Positions 1-8,050 of a stretch of 28,611 nucleotides of DNA are shown in pieces. The stretch comes from CAYGBW01 sp964348185. Its GTDB lineage: Bacteria; Desulfobacterota; BSN033; WVXP01. The stretch is from the NCBI GenBank assembly GCA_964348185.1, contig CAYGBW010000119.1, positions 1 to 28,611 of the forward strand, given 5' to 3'. Within the stretch, counting starts at the first letter, position 1; every line of letters starts with the position of its first letter. A program made the translations under genes and the position numbers. The notes beneath the pieces are model-generated. The model had not been told where the DNA came from and made no database searches. It saw nothing but the letters and a program-made list of their open reading frames with translations.

Positions 1-74
1 CCCATGACCCTGGGCTCCTTTGCCTACACGGTGGGGTCGATGAGAGGTTGATCGCTTTTGCTGCGACCGCGACG

Positions 75-920
75 CTATCGGAGAATGCGATAGTAGATGC
101 CGGAACCAACTGCCCAAGCGAGGATGATCACGGTCAAAGCCACACAGCCACCGGCAAGGATCTTGTGAGAAAGACTTTCCCGTCTTCTCTCCTGATACCC
201 CAGCAAGAGGCCAAGAACCACACCCGCAAAGATCCCTCCGCCATGGCCCCAGTTGTTAATCCCCGGCACCAACAGACCAAAGAGGAAGATTCCTATCGTC
301 CAGCCGCCGACCTGCCTGAAAAGGGCCTGCCCATAGGCCCCTCCCCGGCTCTTGCCATAGTACAGGGTGGCACCGATCAAGCTGCATACCGCGGCAGAGG
401 CACCGATGGTGAAGGTTACGCCAGCCAGATAGGAGACCCAAAAGCCGACGACCCCGCCCAGGGTGTAGACAGTGAGCATTCGATAAGGGCCGTATTCCTG
501 AAGGACGAGAGAGCCTAACTTGCTGAAAGCAAGCATATTGAAGAGGATGTGCAGGATGCCGCCGTGAAGGTAATTGGCAGAAACGAGCGTCCACCAACGA
601 TGTAACTGGTCAATAGGACCCGTCCCTGTTGCGCCGAGAAGGATAAGGCTTCTGCCGTCAGGCGAGAGGAGGTTGAATGGATTGAAGGTAAGACTGGGCG
701 CCCGGGGATTGAGCAGAAGAGAGATCACGTACATGCCGACGTTGGCGTAGATTACGGCCCTGATGATTTGGTCGGTATTGCGCAGTCCCCGAGTCCATAC
801 GTTGTTCTTCCACCATGATCCCGGTCTCGTCACACCGCAGTGGGGACAACGAGACTCATCCACGCTGATCAACTTTCTACAGTTCGGGCAGAGGATCGAC
901 CGCCTCTGGTGACTCGCCAT
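75..920 (-). CDS. Rhomboid-family intramembrane serine protease with N-terminal zinc ribbon
   Basis: A 281-residue polytopic membrane protein. Residues 11-28 form a zinc ribbon (CPNC, then CPHC), followed by a rhomboid domain. The family's H-x4-H-x3-N motif is at H119/H124/N128. The catalytic serine is S175 in GASA, and the partner histidine is H226 in a GHGGG context, so the Ser-His dyad is intact. Rhomboids cut single-pass membrane proteins inside the bilayer; the substrate here is unknown. The zinc ribbon probably lies in the cytoplasm as a binding module. I start at the ATG at 920, directly before the ribbon; 36 further residues are open upstream but look nothing like the family. It is the last gene of the minus-strand LIV/ligase run, 155 bp after the ligase, and may be cotranscribed. 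Family assignment is firm; role is open. Confidence 0.9.
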   Translation of the reverse strand: MASHQRRSILCPNCRKLISVDESRCPHCGVTRPGSWWKNNVWTRGLRNTDQIIRAVIYANVGMYVISLLLNPRAPSLTFNPFNLLSPDGRSLILLGATGTGPIDQLHRWWTLVSANYLHGGILHILFNMLAFSKLGSLVLQEYGPYRMLTVYTLGGVVGFWVSYLAGVTFTIGASAAVCSLIGATLYYGKSRGGAYGQALFRQVGGWTIGIFLFGLLVPGINNWGHGGGIFAGVVLGLLLGYQERRRESLSHKILAGGCVALTVIILAWAVGSGIYYRILR

Positions 921-1075
921 GATTCTACTCAAGCCGAGAGAAGAGAGGTTCTGGATTGATTTCGGGTTTCGTCTCTGCGAAAACCCCCTCAGAGTCGCAG
1001 AATGGCGTCTCCATCCAAGTTGATTCATATCCCATTGCTTCGAATCCTGTCAAGACGGATGGGGTGGACGGACCG

Positions 1076-2707
1076 TCACTTGACTCTTCTCCGCTCCTCT
1101 TCTCGGATCTCCCGCCTCAGGAGTTTTCCAACTTTGGATTTTGGTAACATGTCCCTGAATTCGATGTACTGTGGGATTTTGTAAGGAGCCAGCCTCTTGC
1201 GGCACCATTTCATCAATTCTGGTGCGTCCACGCCTCTCGCGTCTTCCTTGAGGACCACCATCGCCTTGATGCGTTCCCCAACCCTACTATCAGGGACCCC
1301 CACGGCACAGGCCCCGATGACCGTTGGATGGTCCTGCAATACGGCCTCGATCTCTGATGCAGAAATCCTGTACCCCTTGTACTTTATGATATCCGCAGAC
1401 CTCTCGACATAGTAGATCTCCCCCTTTTCATCTTGCCAGACATAATCTCCCATCCGATAGTAGACCCTTCCCTCTATTTCCGCGTAGGATCTGGCAGTCT
1501 CTTCCGGCTTTTTCCAATAGTCTTTCAAGGTATACTCGGACGTGACCATCAGTTCCCCGGTTTCACCTGGGGGCACCGGCTTCAAAGTATCGGGATCAAC
1601 GATCTTGCATTTGCGGGTTTTCAGGGGCACTCCCACAGACATCGGCTCCGGCTCTCTATCCAATCGGCTGTAAGTCACGTGGCCGGCTTCAGTTGAACCG
1701 TATACCTGGTATATGGGAATGCCGAAAACCTGCTTCCATCGATTGAACACCTCGATGGGAAGGACATCCCCGCCACAGAAGCAGTAGCGAAGGGAGCCTG
1801 CTCTGTAGCGATCCAGCCGATCATTCTCCAGAATCATTCGATACAGCGCCGGGACACCGAGGAGGAATCTTACCTTGTACCTCTCGATACCCATCAGAAT
1901 GGCATCGATCTGAGGAAGGGGCATGAGAATCGTCGTGTTACCGTAATTTAGGCCAACAGCCACAAAAAAGCCCAGGGCCATGATATGAAAAAGCGGATTC
2001 ACGGCGATATAGGTATCCTTTCCCTCTTCAATGTACCCACCAACCACATCTTCCATAATGTCATTGACATAGGAAACCATACCGATGTGATTACCCGGCA
2101 CTCCTTTGGGGAAGCCGGTGGTCCCACCCGTATAGAGAATATAGGACAAATCCCTCCATGGATCGATCTCTACATTGAGCGCTCGGGGCCGGGCTTTCAA
2201 CAGCTCTTTGAATGAATATGTATTCTTGTCTTTCTTTACCGTACCTCGGGGAATCTTGCTAAAGAGTTCTCCAACAGCGCGCTTCCAGGGGGGAAGCAAA
2301 TCAACGAGGTTCGTAACAATGAGGTTTTTCAGGCACGTTCTCGAGAATATCTCTCTGACATAGCAAAAATTGGTATCCTGACAGATAATCGTCTCTGCGC
2401 CAGAGTCATTAATCATATATTCGATCTCAAACGAGGTATAGATGGGAGATACGGGAACCGGGACTGCTCCAATTCTCTGAATCCCGAGGCACGCAACGAC
2501 CCACTGAGTGCAATTTGAAATGTAAATCATCACCCTATCGCCTTTGCCCACCCCGAGGTCATTCAGGGCACCGGCAAATCGGATGATCAAATCCCTCAGC
2601 CGGGCATAAGAGAACTCCTCCCCCAGATAAACAAGGGCTGCCCTGTCGGGGTACTTGTCACACATCTGTTCGAATCTCGTAAACGTGCATTCCTCCAGGA
2701 CTCCCAT
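1076..2707 (-). CDS. AMP-forming acyl-CoA synthetase (fatty/aromatic acid-CoA ligase family)
   Basis: About 543 residues of the ANL adenylating superfamily, which activates a carboxylic acid with ATP to an acyl-AMP and then to the CoA thioester. Visible motifs in order: the phosphate-binding loop YTGGTTGFPKG near residue 192, YGSTEAG near 336, the GD pair near 420, the hinge region ERSADIIKYKGYRIS near 435, and the C-terminal catalytic lysine in PKSKVGKLLRR near 528. All parts needed for activity are present. The ATG at 2707 is preferred over the adjacent GTG at 2710. It lies 138 bp downstream of livG on the same strand, suggesting that it activates what the LIV transporter brings in (inference). 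Fatty, cyclic or aromatic acids are all possible; sequence alone does not fix the substrate. Confidence 0.9.
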   Translation of the reverse strand: MGVLEECTFTRFEQMCDKYPDRAALVYLGEEFSYARLRDLIIRFAGALNDLGVGKGDRVMIYISNCTQWVVACLGIQRIGAVPVPVSPIYTSFEIEYMINDSGAETIICQDTNFCYVREIFSRTCLKNLIVTNLVDLLPPWKRAVGELFSKIPRGTVKKDKNTYSFKELLKARPRALNVEIDPWRDLSYILYTGGTTGFPKGVPGNHIGMVSYVNDIMEDVVGGYIEEGKDTYIAVNPLFHIMALGFFVAVGLNYGNTTILMPLPQIDAILMGIERYKVRFLLGVPALYRMILENDRLDRYRAGSLRYCFCGGDVLPIEVFNRWKQVFGIPIYQVYGSTEAGHVTYSRLDREPEPMSVGVPLKTRKCKIVDPDTLKPVPPGETGELMVTSEYTLKDYWKKPEETARSYAEIEGRVYYRMGDYVWQDEKGEIYYVERSADIIKYKGYRISASEIEAVLQDHPTVIGACAVGVPDSRVGERIKAMVVLKEDARGVDAPELMKWCRKRLAPYKIPQYIEFRDMLPKSKVGKLLRREIREEERRRVK

Positions 2708-2845
2708 CACCTTTCACCCGCTTCCCCTGTCAGCGTCCCTTTGATTGTTCATGCAAATCCCTTCAAAGAAGATAAATCCCCTTGAGATCACGAAAAGGGT
2801 CTTTTGGGAGAGAATATCCACAAGAAAAGGGACCCCTTCCGGCGA

Positions 2846-3625
2846 TCAGTGCAGTTGGAGAGAGACCTCAGAACCCAAATACGCCTGTCTTACTTTCTCA
2901 TCCTCCATGATTCTTTCTGGGTTGCCTTCGGTGAGCTTTTCCCCAAAATTGAGGACCATGACCCTGCTGGCGACCCGGAAAAGCTCCCTCAACCGGTGTT
3001 CTATCATGATCAGGGTTATGCCGCCAATTTGGAGTTTCTGGATGAGGGGGACCATGCTGGCGATTTCGGTCATGCTCAAGCCCGAAAACACCTCGTCGCA
3101 GAGGATTATCTCTGGCCTTAAGGCGAGGCACCGGGCAAGTTCAAGGCGCTTCAGATAACCGGTGGGGAGGCTCGATGCTAATTTGTAGGGGACAAAGGAG
3201 TCTCGCTCGAAGCCGATCTCTTCCAGGATGTCGATGCTGACGATGTCCCGATCTCCGAATTTACCTCCCCCTCTCCAACCGCCGGTTTGCCTGGCCCTGG
3301 GAGAGAATAGAGGTACGACAAGGTTCTTGTATGCGGGCAGACTGTAGTATGGTCTCATTATCTGAAAAGTCCTCGTGATGCCAAGGTTGGCGATTTTATG
3401 GGGCGCTTGTCTGCTGATGTCCTTTCCCCTGTAAAGGACACTCCCAGAGTCCATCTTTACGAAGCCTGTAATGCAATTGATGAGGGTGGTCTTCCCCGAG
3501 CCGTTGGGGCCAATAATCCCGAATACCTCACCTTCACCCACCTCAAAGCTCACGTTCACGAGCGCCTGAATGCCTCCAAAGGCCTTTCGGACGTTGGTGA
3601 CCCGAAGAATGGGCTCTGATTTCAT
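2846..3625 (-). CDS. livG: LIV-type ABC transporter ATP-binding protein (LivG)
   Basis: A 259-residue cytoplasmic ATPase subunit of a branched-chain-amino-acid-type importer. Walker A is GPNGSGKTT (residues 39-47) and Walker B is IILCDE (173-178). The C-terminal EKVRQAYLG stretch is typical of LivG. The ABC signature is unusual: SLPTGYLKR (about 152-160) stands where LivG proteins usually have LSYGQQRRL, and Walker B is followed by VF rather than PA. Start choice: the ATG at 3625 overlaps the livM stop as ATGA and has AGGTGG eight bases upstream. An upstream in-frame GTG at 3637 would give four more residues but is less well placed. The symbol is a family-level label; the substrate is not known. 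Confidence 0.92.
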   Translation of the reverse strand: MKSEPILRVTNVRKAFGGIQALVNVSFEVGEGEVFGIIGPNGSGKTTLINCITGFVKMDSGSVLYRGKDISRQAPHKIANLGITRTFQIMRPYYSLPAYKNLVVPLFSPRARQTGGWRGGGKFGDRDIVSIDILEEIGFERDSFVPYKLASSLPTGYLKRLELARCLALRPEIILCDEVFSGLSMTEIASMVPLIQKLQIGGITLIMIEHRLRELFRVASRVMVLNFGEKLTEGNPERIMEDEKVRQAYLGSEVSLQLH

Positions 3626-4635
3626 ACCTTCACCCACCTTTCGAACTGGTGATATTTCCTCTGGGCATAGTTCATGATTCCCTCGCTCCTGAACACGATG
3701 AATGCTGTCAAGATGAGGGCATAAAAGACGATCCTGAGGGTACCAAAAGTCCGCAAGAGTTCAGAGATGGGGACGAGGATAAAGCATCCCAGTACGGGGC
3801 CAACCAACGTCCCACCCCCGCCGATAACCGTGGCGGCTATGGGCAAGATCGAGAAATCCAGGGCGAATTGGGATATCCCTGCCCACATATAGACGTGAAC
3901 CAAGATGGCCCCCCCCAGGCAGCCCAACCCCGATGCAATGAATACGGCGATGGACTTGTAGTGGGTTATGCTGAGTCCTGAAGCCCTGACGGTTTGGTCG
4001 TTATCCTTTACGCCGCGAAAGACCAACCCGATATCCTCATTGACAAACCTCCTCAAACCGAACAGGGAGAGAATGACTGTCCCAATGATGAGATACTGTT
4101 CAACCCATTTATTGGGAAAACTCGCCACCCCGAGAATACCGTTGGTCCCTCCCAGGATGTTCAACGCCTCGATGATCCTCGCCAGAACCAAGGGGTACAT
4201 GAGGGTTACGATAGCGAAGTATACACCCCTCAGGCGCAGACCCGGGAGGAGGAGAAGGGTGCAGATCATTGCCCCCCCCAGGGTTGCCATGGGGATCGTC
4301 AGGCTTACGGGCAACCCCAGTAATGTGTTGAGGACCGCAGCCGTGTATCCGCCAACCCCGATGAACAGGGCACCCCCGAGAGAAACCAGCCCCACGAAGT
4401 TAGCCAAAAAATCGAAACCCACGGCAAGGAGCGCATAGATGCAGACAATGGATATGACCCTCTGCCAATAGGCGCTGGGCATAACCAGGGGAAGGGCCCC
4501 CATCCCTAGAATTAAAGCGAGCCTGGGCACCACGAGATAATTCATCTCCTGCCATGAGGAGATCGCGTAGATACCCTCCGTGCGCACTTTTATGCCCCGA
4601 TCTAACCGCTCCCTGCGCTTCTCTCCAATTTCCAT
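3622..4635 (-). CDS. livM: LIV-type ABC transporter permease (LivM)
   Basis: A 337-residue inner-membrane permease of the LivM family. A basic N-terminal segment is followed by many hydrophobic helices and the cytoplasmic coupling segment around GLVFRGVKDNDQTVRASGLS, where the family contacts the ATPases. The start is the ATG at 4635 because GGAGGAGAGG lies about eight bases upstream and only two bases separate it from the livH stop. The reading frame is open for 59 more residues upstream, but that stretch lies over livH and is not LivM-like. Its 3' end overlaps livG by ATGA, so livH, livM and livG are probably translationally coupled. With LivH it forms the transport channel. Confidence 0.92.
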   Translation of the reverse strand: MEIGEKRRERLDRGIKVRTEGIYAISSWQEMNYLVVPRLALILGMGALPLVMPSAYWQRVISIVCIYALLAVGFDFLANFVGLVSLGGALFIGVGGYTAAVLNTLLGLPVSLTIPMATLGGAMICTLLLLPGLRLRGVYFAIVTLMYPLVLARIIEALNILGGTNGILGVASFPNKWVEQYLIIGTVILSLFGLRRFVNEDIGLVFRGVKDNDQTVRASGLSITHYKSIAVFIASGLGCLGGAILVHVYMWAGISQFALDFSILPIAATVIGGGGTLVGPVLGCFILVPISELLRTFGTLRIVFYALILTAFIVFRSEGIMNYAQRKYHQFERWVKV

Positions 4636-4637
4636 TT

Positions 4638-5504
4638 TCAAACCCTCTCCTCCAATTCCTTTTGCCTCCCAAAGAGGCCCGAGGGCCTCAATATCAGGGT
4701 AACGATAATGGCCAGGAGGGCGACCACAATATGGAAATGAGATGCAATGTAAACTACGGTAATGATTTGAGCAAACCCGATCATAAAGGCGGCCAGAACG
4801 GCGCCAACCCAACTGCCCAGGCCGCCCACAATGCAGACGGCAATGGCGAGGATCAAGACTTTGTACCCAGCCTCCACCACGATATTGCCGAGGGGTAACA
4901 GCGCGACCGCGGCAAGCCCAGCCAAGATGGACCCAAGGGCCATGGCGATCAATGCCATCATATCAGAATCAATACCGAGCATCATGGCTGCCCGTTCATC
5001 CTGGGCCATCCCCCTGAGCGCTAGGCCGACTCTGTTGTAATGGGTAAAAACCCAGAGGAAGGCCACGACCACCACCCCTATTCCCACCACAATCATCCGC
5101 TGGTAATCGACGGGTACCCCGGCTATCTCAATACTTCCCTCGACAAATGGGGGAAGGGTATAGGTCATCCCCTTGAACCCTCCCCAACGTAACCCTTCCA
5201 GTATCGCAAGTCCTATGGCATAGGACGCGATAATCTCAGAAGTCGCCATGCCCCTGACCCGGATCAACACGAATTGATAAATGGCAGCTCCGATCAGACC
5301 CGTCATAATCAAGGACAGGAGGATGCCGGCGACATAGTGGATGCCCAGCATGTTCACCAGACTCCAGACGATGAATCCAGTTACCACGTATAGAGCGCCA
5401 TGAGCAAAATTGGGCAGTCTGCTGATTCCGTAGACCAATGTGAAGCCTATCGCCATCAAGGCCAGGGAGAAGCTATTGATTGTCCCGTAGATTAATATTT
5501 CCAT
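4638..5504 (-). CDS. livH: LIV-type ABC transporter permease (LivH)
   Basis: A 288-residue polytopic permease. The N-terminus follows the LivH pattern: a short lead, then NSFSLALMAIGFTLVYGI and the family's PNFAHG box. The cytoplasmic loop VGLALRGMAQDERAAMMLGI matches the ATPase-coupling region. It pairs with LivM in the inner membrane. The start ATG at 5504 has only a weak ribosome-binding site. The 423 bp between it and the binding-protein gene upstream contain an inverted-repeat element, so the permease genes may now rely on read-through or on their own promoter. I could not identify such a promoter with confidence. Confidence 0.92.
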   Translation of the reverse strand: MEILIYGTINSFSLALMAIGFTLVYGISRLPNFAHGALYVVTGFIVWSLVNMLGIHYVAGILLSLIMTGLIGAAIYQFVLIRVRGMATSEIIASYAIGLAILEGLRWGGFKGMTYTLPPFVEGSIEIAGVPVDYQRMIVVGIGVVVVAFLWVFTHYNRVGLALRGMAQDERAAMMLGIDSDMMALIAMALGSILAGLAAVALLPLGNIVVEAGYKVLILAIAVCIVGGLGSWVGAVLAAFMIGFAQIITVVYIASHFHIVVALLAIIVTLILRPSGLFGRQKELEERV

Positions 5505-5580
5505 ATCACATGCCCATTGATTCTATTCCTGTGACTTCGAGGAAACGCAGAGACACCTGGGCCCCCAATGCACCAAAATC

Positions 5581-5888
5581 GGGGGAGGGGTGAGCCCCCA
5601 TAAGCCCTAACTTAAGAAGCTGATTTAATTCAAAAGGGTATTGAATATCGAATATCGAACAAGGAATTTCGAATCATGAGGTTTTCTTGTCCCTTTATTT
5701 GGCGGTTTTTGCGCTTGGCACATGAGCGCTCTTCAAGATCAATTGTCCTACTCTCCTTCGACATTCATTATTCCTTGTTCGATATTCGAAATTGTACACC
5801 TCATGAAAACGAATAAAACCATCCGAACCGCCTAGAAACACTGTATCTATCGCCTAAGTTAGCGCTTATGGGGGTGAGCCCCTCCCCC
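5581..5888. repeat. Inverted-repeat-bounded intergenic element (MITE-like or structured)
   Basis: A 308-bp non-coding block fills most of the space between livH and the binding-protein gene. Its ends, 5581-5614 and 5855-5888, are inverted copies matching at 29 of 34 positions. Most mismatches fall in a central block where both arms carry GGGGTGAGCCCC in the same, not inverted, orientation. Nested inside are a perfect 20-bp inverted repeat (5648-5667 with 5770-5789), a GGCGGTT/AACCGCC pair (5701-5707 with 5826-5832) and a small hairpin (5711-5715 with 5725-5729). It contains no credible gene. This architecture fits a miniature mobile element or a repeat transcribed into a large fold. Target-site duplications are not clear. 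Confidence 0.7.
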
Positions 5889-5927
5889 TCTATCAACAGG
5901 ATAGGTTCAGGGCTTGCAGATGCCGAA

Positions 5928-7208
5928 TCAGTCGGGCTTCAGCCAAGGCGGGAGTTTGATCTCCCCCATCGCTATCTTTGGCGGAAAAACAACGACCCGC
6001 TCTCCTCCTTGCCACTGGAAGATGGTCCCCACAGCCCCCTCCTCTGGATCAAGGCTGGGAATGATCTGGTGGCTCTTGGGATCGAATCTTATCCTCCCGT
6101 AAACGCCCATTAGATCGGTTTCTTCGAGGGCCGCGATGACGGCATCGGGTTCGAGGGAACCGGCCCGTTCGATGGCATCTTTGAGCACATAGGGAGCCAT
6201 ATAGCTGCTTGAGGTTCCATATCCCTCGGGTTCGATGTTCCATCTCTTCTTATAGGCCTCGAAAAACCGCATTGTCCAGGGCGTCGCATTGGACGGGGCA
6301 TTGCCGGCATTGACGACATTGGCCAAGGTATACTCCCCCTTTCCCCCGGTCGCCTTCCAAAAGCCAGGCTGCTCCGCCGCCCCGATGATCGAGCCAAAGG
6401 GTAGCGCCGGAACCTTCAGGTCGTACCACTGTTTGAGCAGGATGGAGGTCTCTGGCATGTCCATCCAGATGAGTAGTACCTGGGCCTTTTCCCTTTTGGC
6501 CTTGAGGAGGCCCATGGAAAAATCGGTCGTCCCGGTGGGATAGATCTCCGGTTTTCCAATGACCTCCCAGCCTTTACCCGGCATGACCTTCGCGAGCAAG
6601 GCTCCCCCACCCCGGGCATGGGCCACATCCTGGACCATGATAAATAGCCGGTTGAGACCGTATTTCTCCTCGATAAAGAGGAGACTTGGGACGATCTCCC
6701 CCCCGACCATCCATTGCCCTTCACCGGTGATCCGAAAACAGTACTTGTACTTGTCGTATTTTTCAGCGACCCTGGCATGATACGCGGGAGTGAGGACCCC
6801 GGTCGTCAGTATGGAGACCTTTTTATACTTGGAGAGCAAATCCATGGCTGCCAGAGCCGCCTCAGACCGAACGGGACCGCCCATAATGAAATCAGCCTCA
6901 TTCTCCAAGATGAGCTTGTCCACCACCAAAAGGGCCTCACTCACCGGAACCCCGGGTTCGAGATCCCGGGTGTCAATGACGACCAGCTCAAATGGGCGCT
7001 TCACACCCCCAACGTTGACCCCACCCTGGGCATTGATCTCTTCCATAGCCAACCGCATTCCTCTCTCTGCATCCCAGCCATAGAGGAAGGCTGTGGAAAG
7101 AGGTGCTCCGATGACGATCGGTTCAGCACCATAGGCGGAGTTGCCGGGAGCGGCGACCATGCCGGCCAGGACAAGAAGCGTAAGAGCCACAAAAGCGTTC
7201 CTTTTCAT
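5928..7208 (-). CDS. LIV-type ABC transporter periplasmic substrate-binding protein
   Basis: A 426-residue secreted binding protein of the LivJ/LivK-like type I fold. The N-terminus has a signal peptide: MKRN, a hydrophobic core, then probable cleavage after AYGA before EPIVIG. The body has the family's repeated Rossmann pattern, including GMRLAMEEINAQGG near residue 50. It captures the ligand and delivers it to LivH/LivM. Start choice: AAAAGGAGG (7218-7226) touches the first ATG (7217) but lies nine bases from the ATG at 7208, so the latter is preferred. Upstream is the RAYT gene rather than livF directly, and downstream is the inverted-repeat element. The association with an acyl-CoA ligase makes an organic-acid ligand as likely as an amino acid (inference). 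Confidence 0.92.
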   Translation of the reverse strand: MKRNAFVALTLLVLAGMVAAPGNSAYGAEPIVIGAPLSTAFLYGWDAERGMRLAMEEINAQGGVNVGGVKRPFELVVIDTRDLEPGVPVSEALLVVDKLILENEADFIMGGPVRSEAALAAMDLLSKYKKVSILTTGVLTPAYHARVAEKYDKYKYCFRITGEGQWMVGGEIVPSLLFIEEKYGLNRLFIMVQDVAHARGGGALLAKVMPGKGWEVIGKPEIYPTGTTDFSMGLLKAKREKAQVLLIWMDMPETSILLKQWYDLKVPALPFGSIIGAAEQPGFWKATGGKGEYTLANVVNAGNAPSNATPWTMRFFEAYKKRWNIEPEGYGTSSSYMAPYVLKDAIERAGSLEPDAVIAALEETDLMGVYGRIRFDPKSHQIIPSLDPEEGAVGTIFQWQGGERVVVFPPKIAMGEIKLPPWLKPD

Positions 7209-7217
7209 GATGTTCAT

Positions 7218-7280
7218 CCTCCTTTTGGGTTTACAATGCTACCCTCCTTACCTGCCTGGTTCTTTTTACCACCTCCTTTC
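7218..7280 (-). promoter_or_regulatory. Binding-protein leader with three Shine-Dalgarno-like sites and a start-stop codon pair
   Basis: Reading the minus strand toward the binding-protein gene there are three strong SD-like sequences: GAAAGGAGGT (7271-7280), TAAGGAGGGT (7241-7250) and AAAAGGAGG (7218-7226). The last serves the gene. The middle one lies six bases before TTG-TAA (7236-7231), a start codon followed directly by a stop. This could be a minimal upstream ORF or simply a purine-rich leader. No function is shown. Confidence 0.4.
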
Positions 7281-7393
7281 CGTTCCAGATTTAGCCTTTC
7301 ACAAAATTCCTAATACATTGAAATAGTTAATATTTTCTGACTAGCTTAGAATTACTTCACCTCCACTCCAAAATATCTTGTAATTACGTATAG

Positions 7394-7951
7394 TTAGGCC
7401 ATGTGTTTCCCCCCACAATGCCCGGATTTTGACTTTCTAAAAGGGGGGTGGGGTGAATTCTGGTAGGGGTCGGATTTATCCGACCCGCTTTCATAGAACG
7501 TTTCAAATCTCATTATTTCTGTCAAAGGATTGTTCTGTATGTATTCTCTAATCTTGAACAAAGCAGCATCATTCCTTATCACATGCTCATAGTAATTCCT
7601 CTGCCAAAATCTCACCCCTGTCGTTCTGGTAACCAAAGCCTTAAATGTCCTTACTACGTCTGGGAGGCCCTCCTTCATCCCGTCAAAGACCAGAATTGCA
7701 TGGAGATGGGTAGACATAAGGACATACCAGTCTATTCTTAATCCAGAAAATCGCCCCGGCAAAGAGAGTAGAATCCGCTCTACAACCTCCCGATGTCGCT
7801 TCAGATTAGGTTTTCCTCTATGAGTGCAAATCGTGACAAAATAGTAACCATTCGATCTATAGTCGTAGCCTTTTAGCCTTATCTCTTTCCTCTTTGATGG
7901 TTTCCTTACGGGTTCGATAAATCGAACCCCTACATTTTTGCCACCATCCAT
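7394..7951 (-). CDS. REP-associated tyrosine transposase (RAYT, Y1/IS200-like HUH nuclease)
   Basis: A 185-residue protein of the Y1 transposase family. The core runs from GYDYRSNGYYFVTICTHRG (about residues 28-46), through the metal-binding HUH-type histidines in STHLHAIL, to the tyrosine region RNYYEHVIRN and the closing REYIQNNP. These are hallmarks of RAYTs, which act on palindromic REP sequences. Two REP-like palindromes lie inside the two ends of the reading frame and encode part of its N- and C-termini. There is no recognisable Shine-Dalgarno before the ATG at 7951, which fits low expression. The gene sits between livF and the binding-protein gene, so it has probably inserted into an existing transporter cluster. 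All core motifs look intact. Confidence 0.9.
   Translation of the reverse strand: MDGGKNVGVRFIEPVRKPSKRKEIRLKGYDYRSNGYYFVTICTHRGKPNLKRHREVVERILLSLPGRFSGLRIDWYVLMSTHLHAILVFDGMKEGLPDVVRTFKALVTRTTGVRFWQRNYYEHVIRNDAALFKIREYIQNNPLTEIMRFETFYESGSDKSDPYQNSPHPPFRKSKSGHCGGKHMA
7463..7487 (+). repeat. REP-like palindrome, left copy
   Basis: GTAGGGG head followed by a 9-bp perfect stem, GGGTCGGAT (7467-7475) with ATCCGACCC (7478-7486), around a TT centre. It lies inside the 3' end of the RAYT gene and is inverted relative to the second copy. Confidence 0.75.
7909..7933 (-). repeat. REP-like palindrome, right copy
   Basis: On the minus strand it has the same GTAGGGG head and a 9-bp perfect stem, GGGTTCGAT with ATCGAACCC (7910-7918 and 7921-7929). 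It lies inside the 5' end of the RAYT gene. The two copies share layout but differ in stem sequence by compensating changes, so the hairpin is maintained. Confidence 0.75.
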
Positions 7952-8050
7952 GTTCTTTGGTTCTGTGAACGGCCAATTCCAGATTCGGAATAACTGATGA
8001 TTCTGTTGGGGCCCGTTTTACCATCCCACGGGAGCCGATGGTTATCGGAA

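Noticed and set aside
5716..5731. TGGCAC, a possible sigma-54 -24 element
   Set aside because: The correctly spaced -12 position reads CGCT rather than TTGC, and it lies inside the inverted-repeat element.
8035..8048. CCGAT-GGTT-ATCGG hairpin just after the livF stop as a terminator
   Set aside because: The stem is only 5 bp and there is no T-run on either strand.
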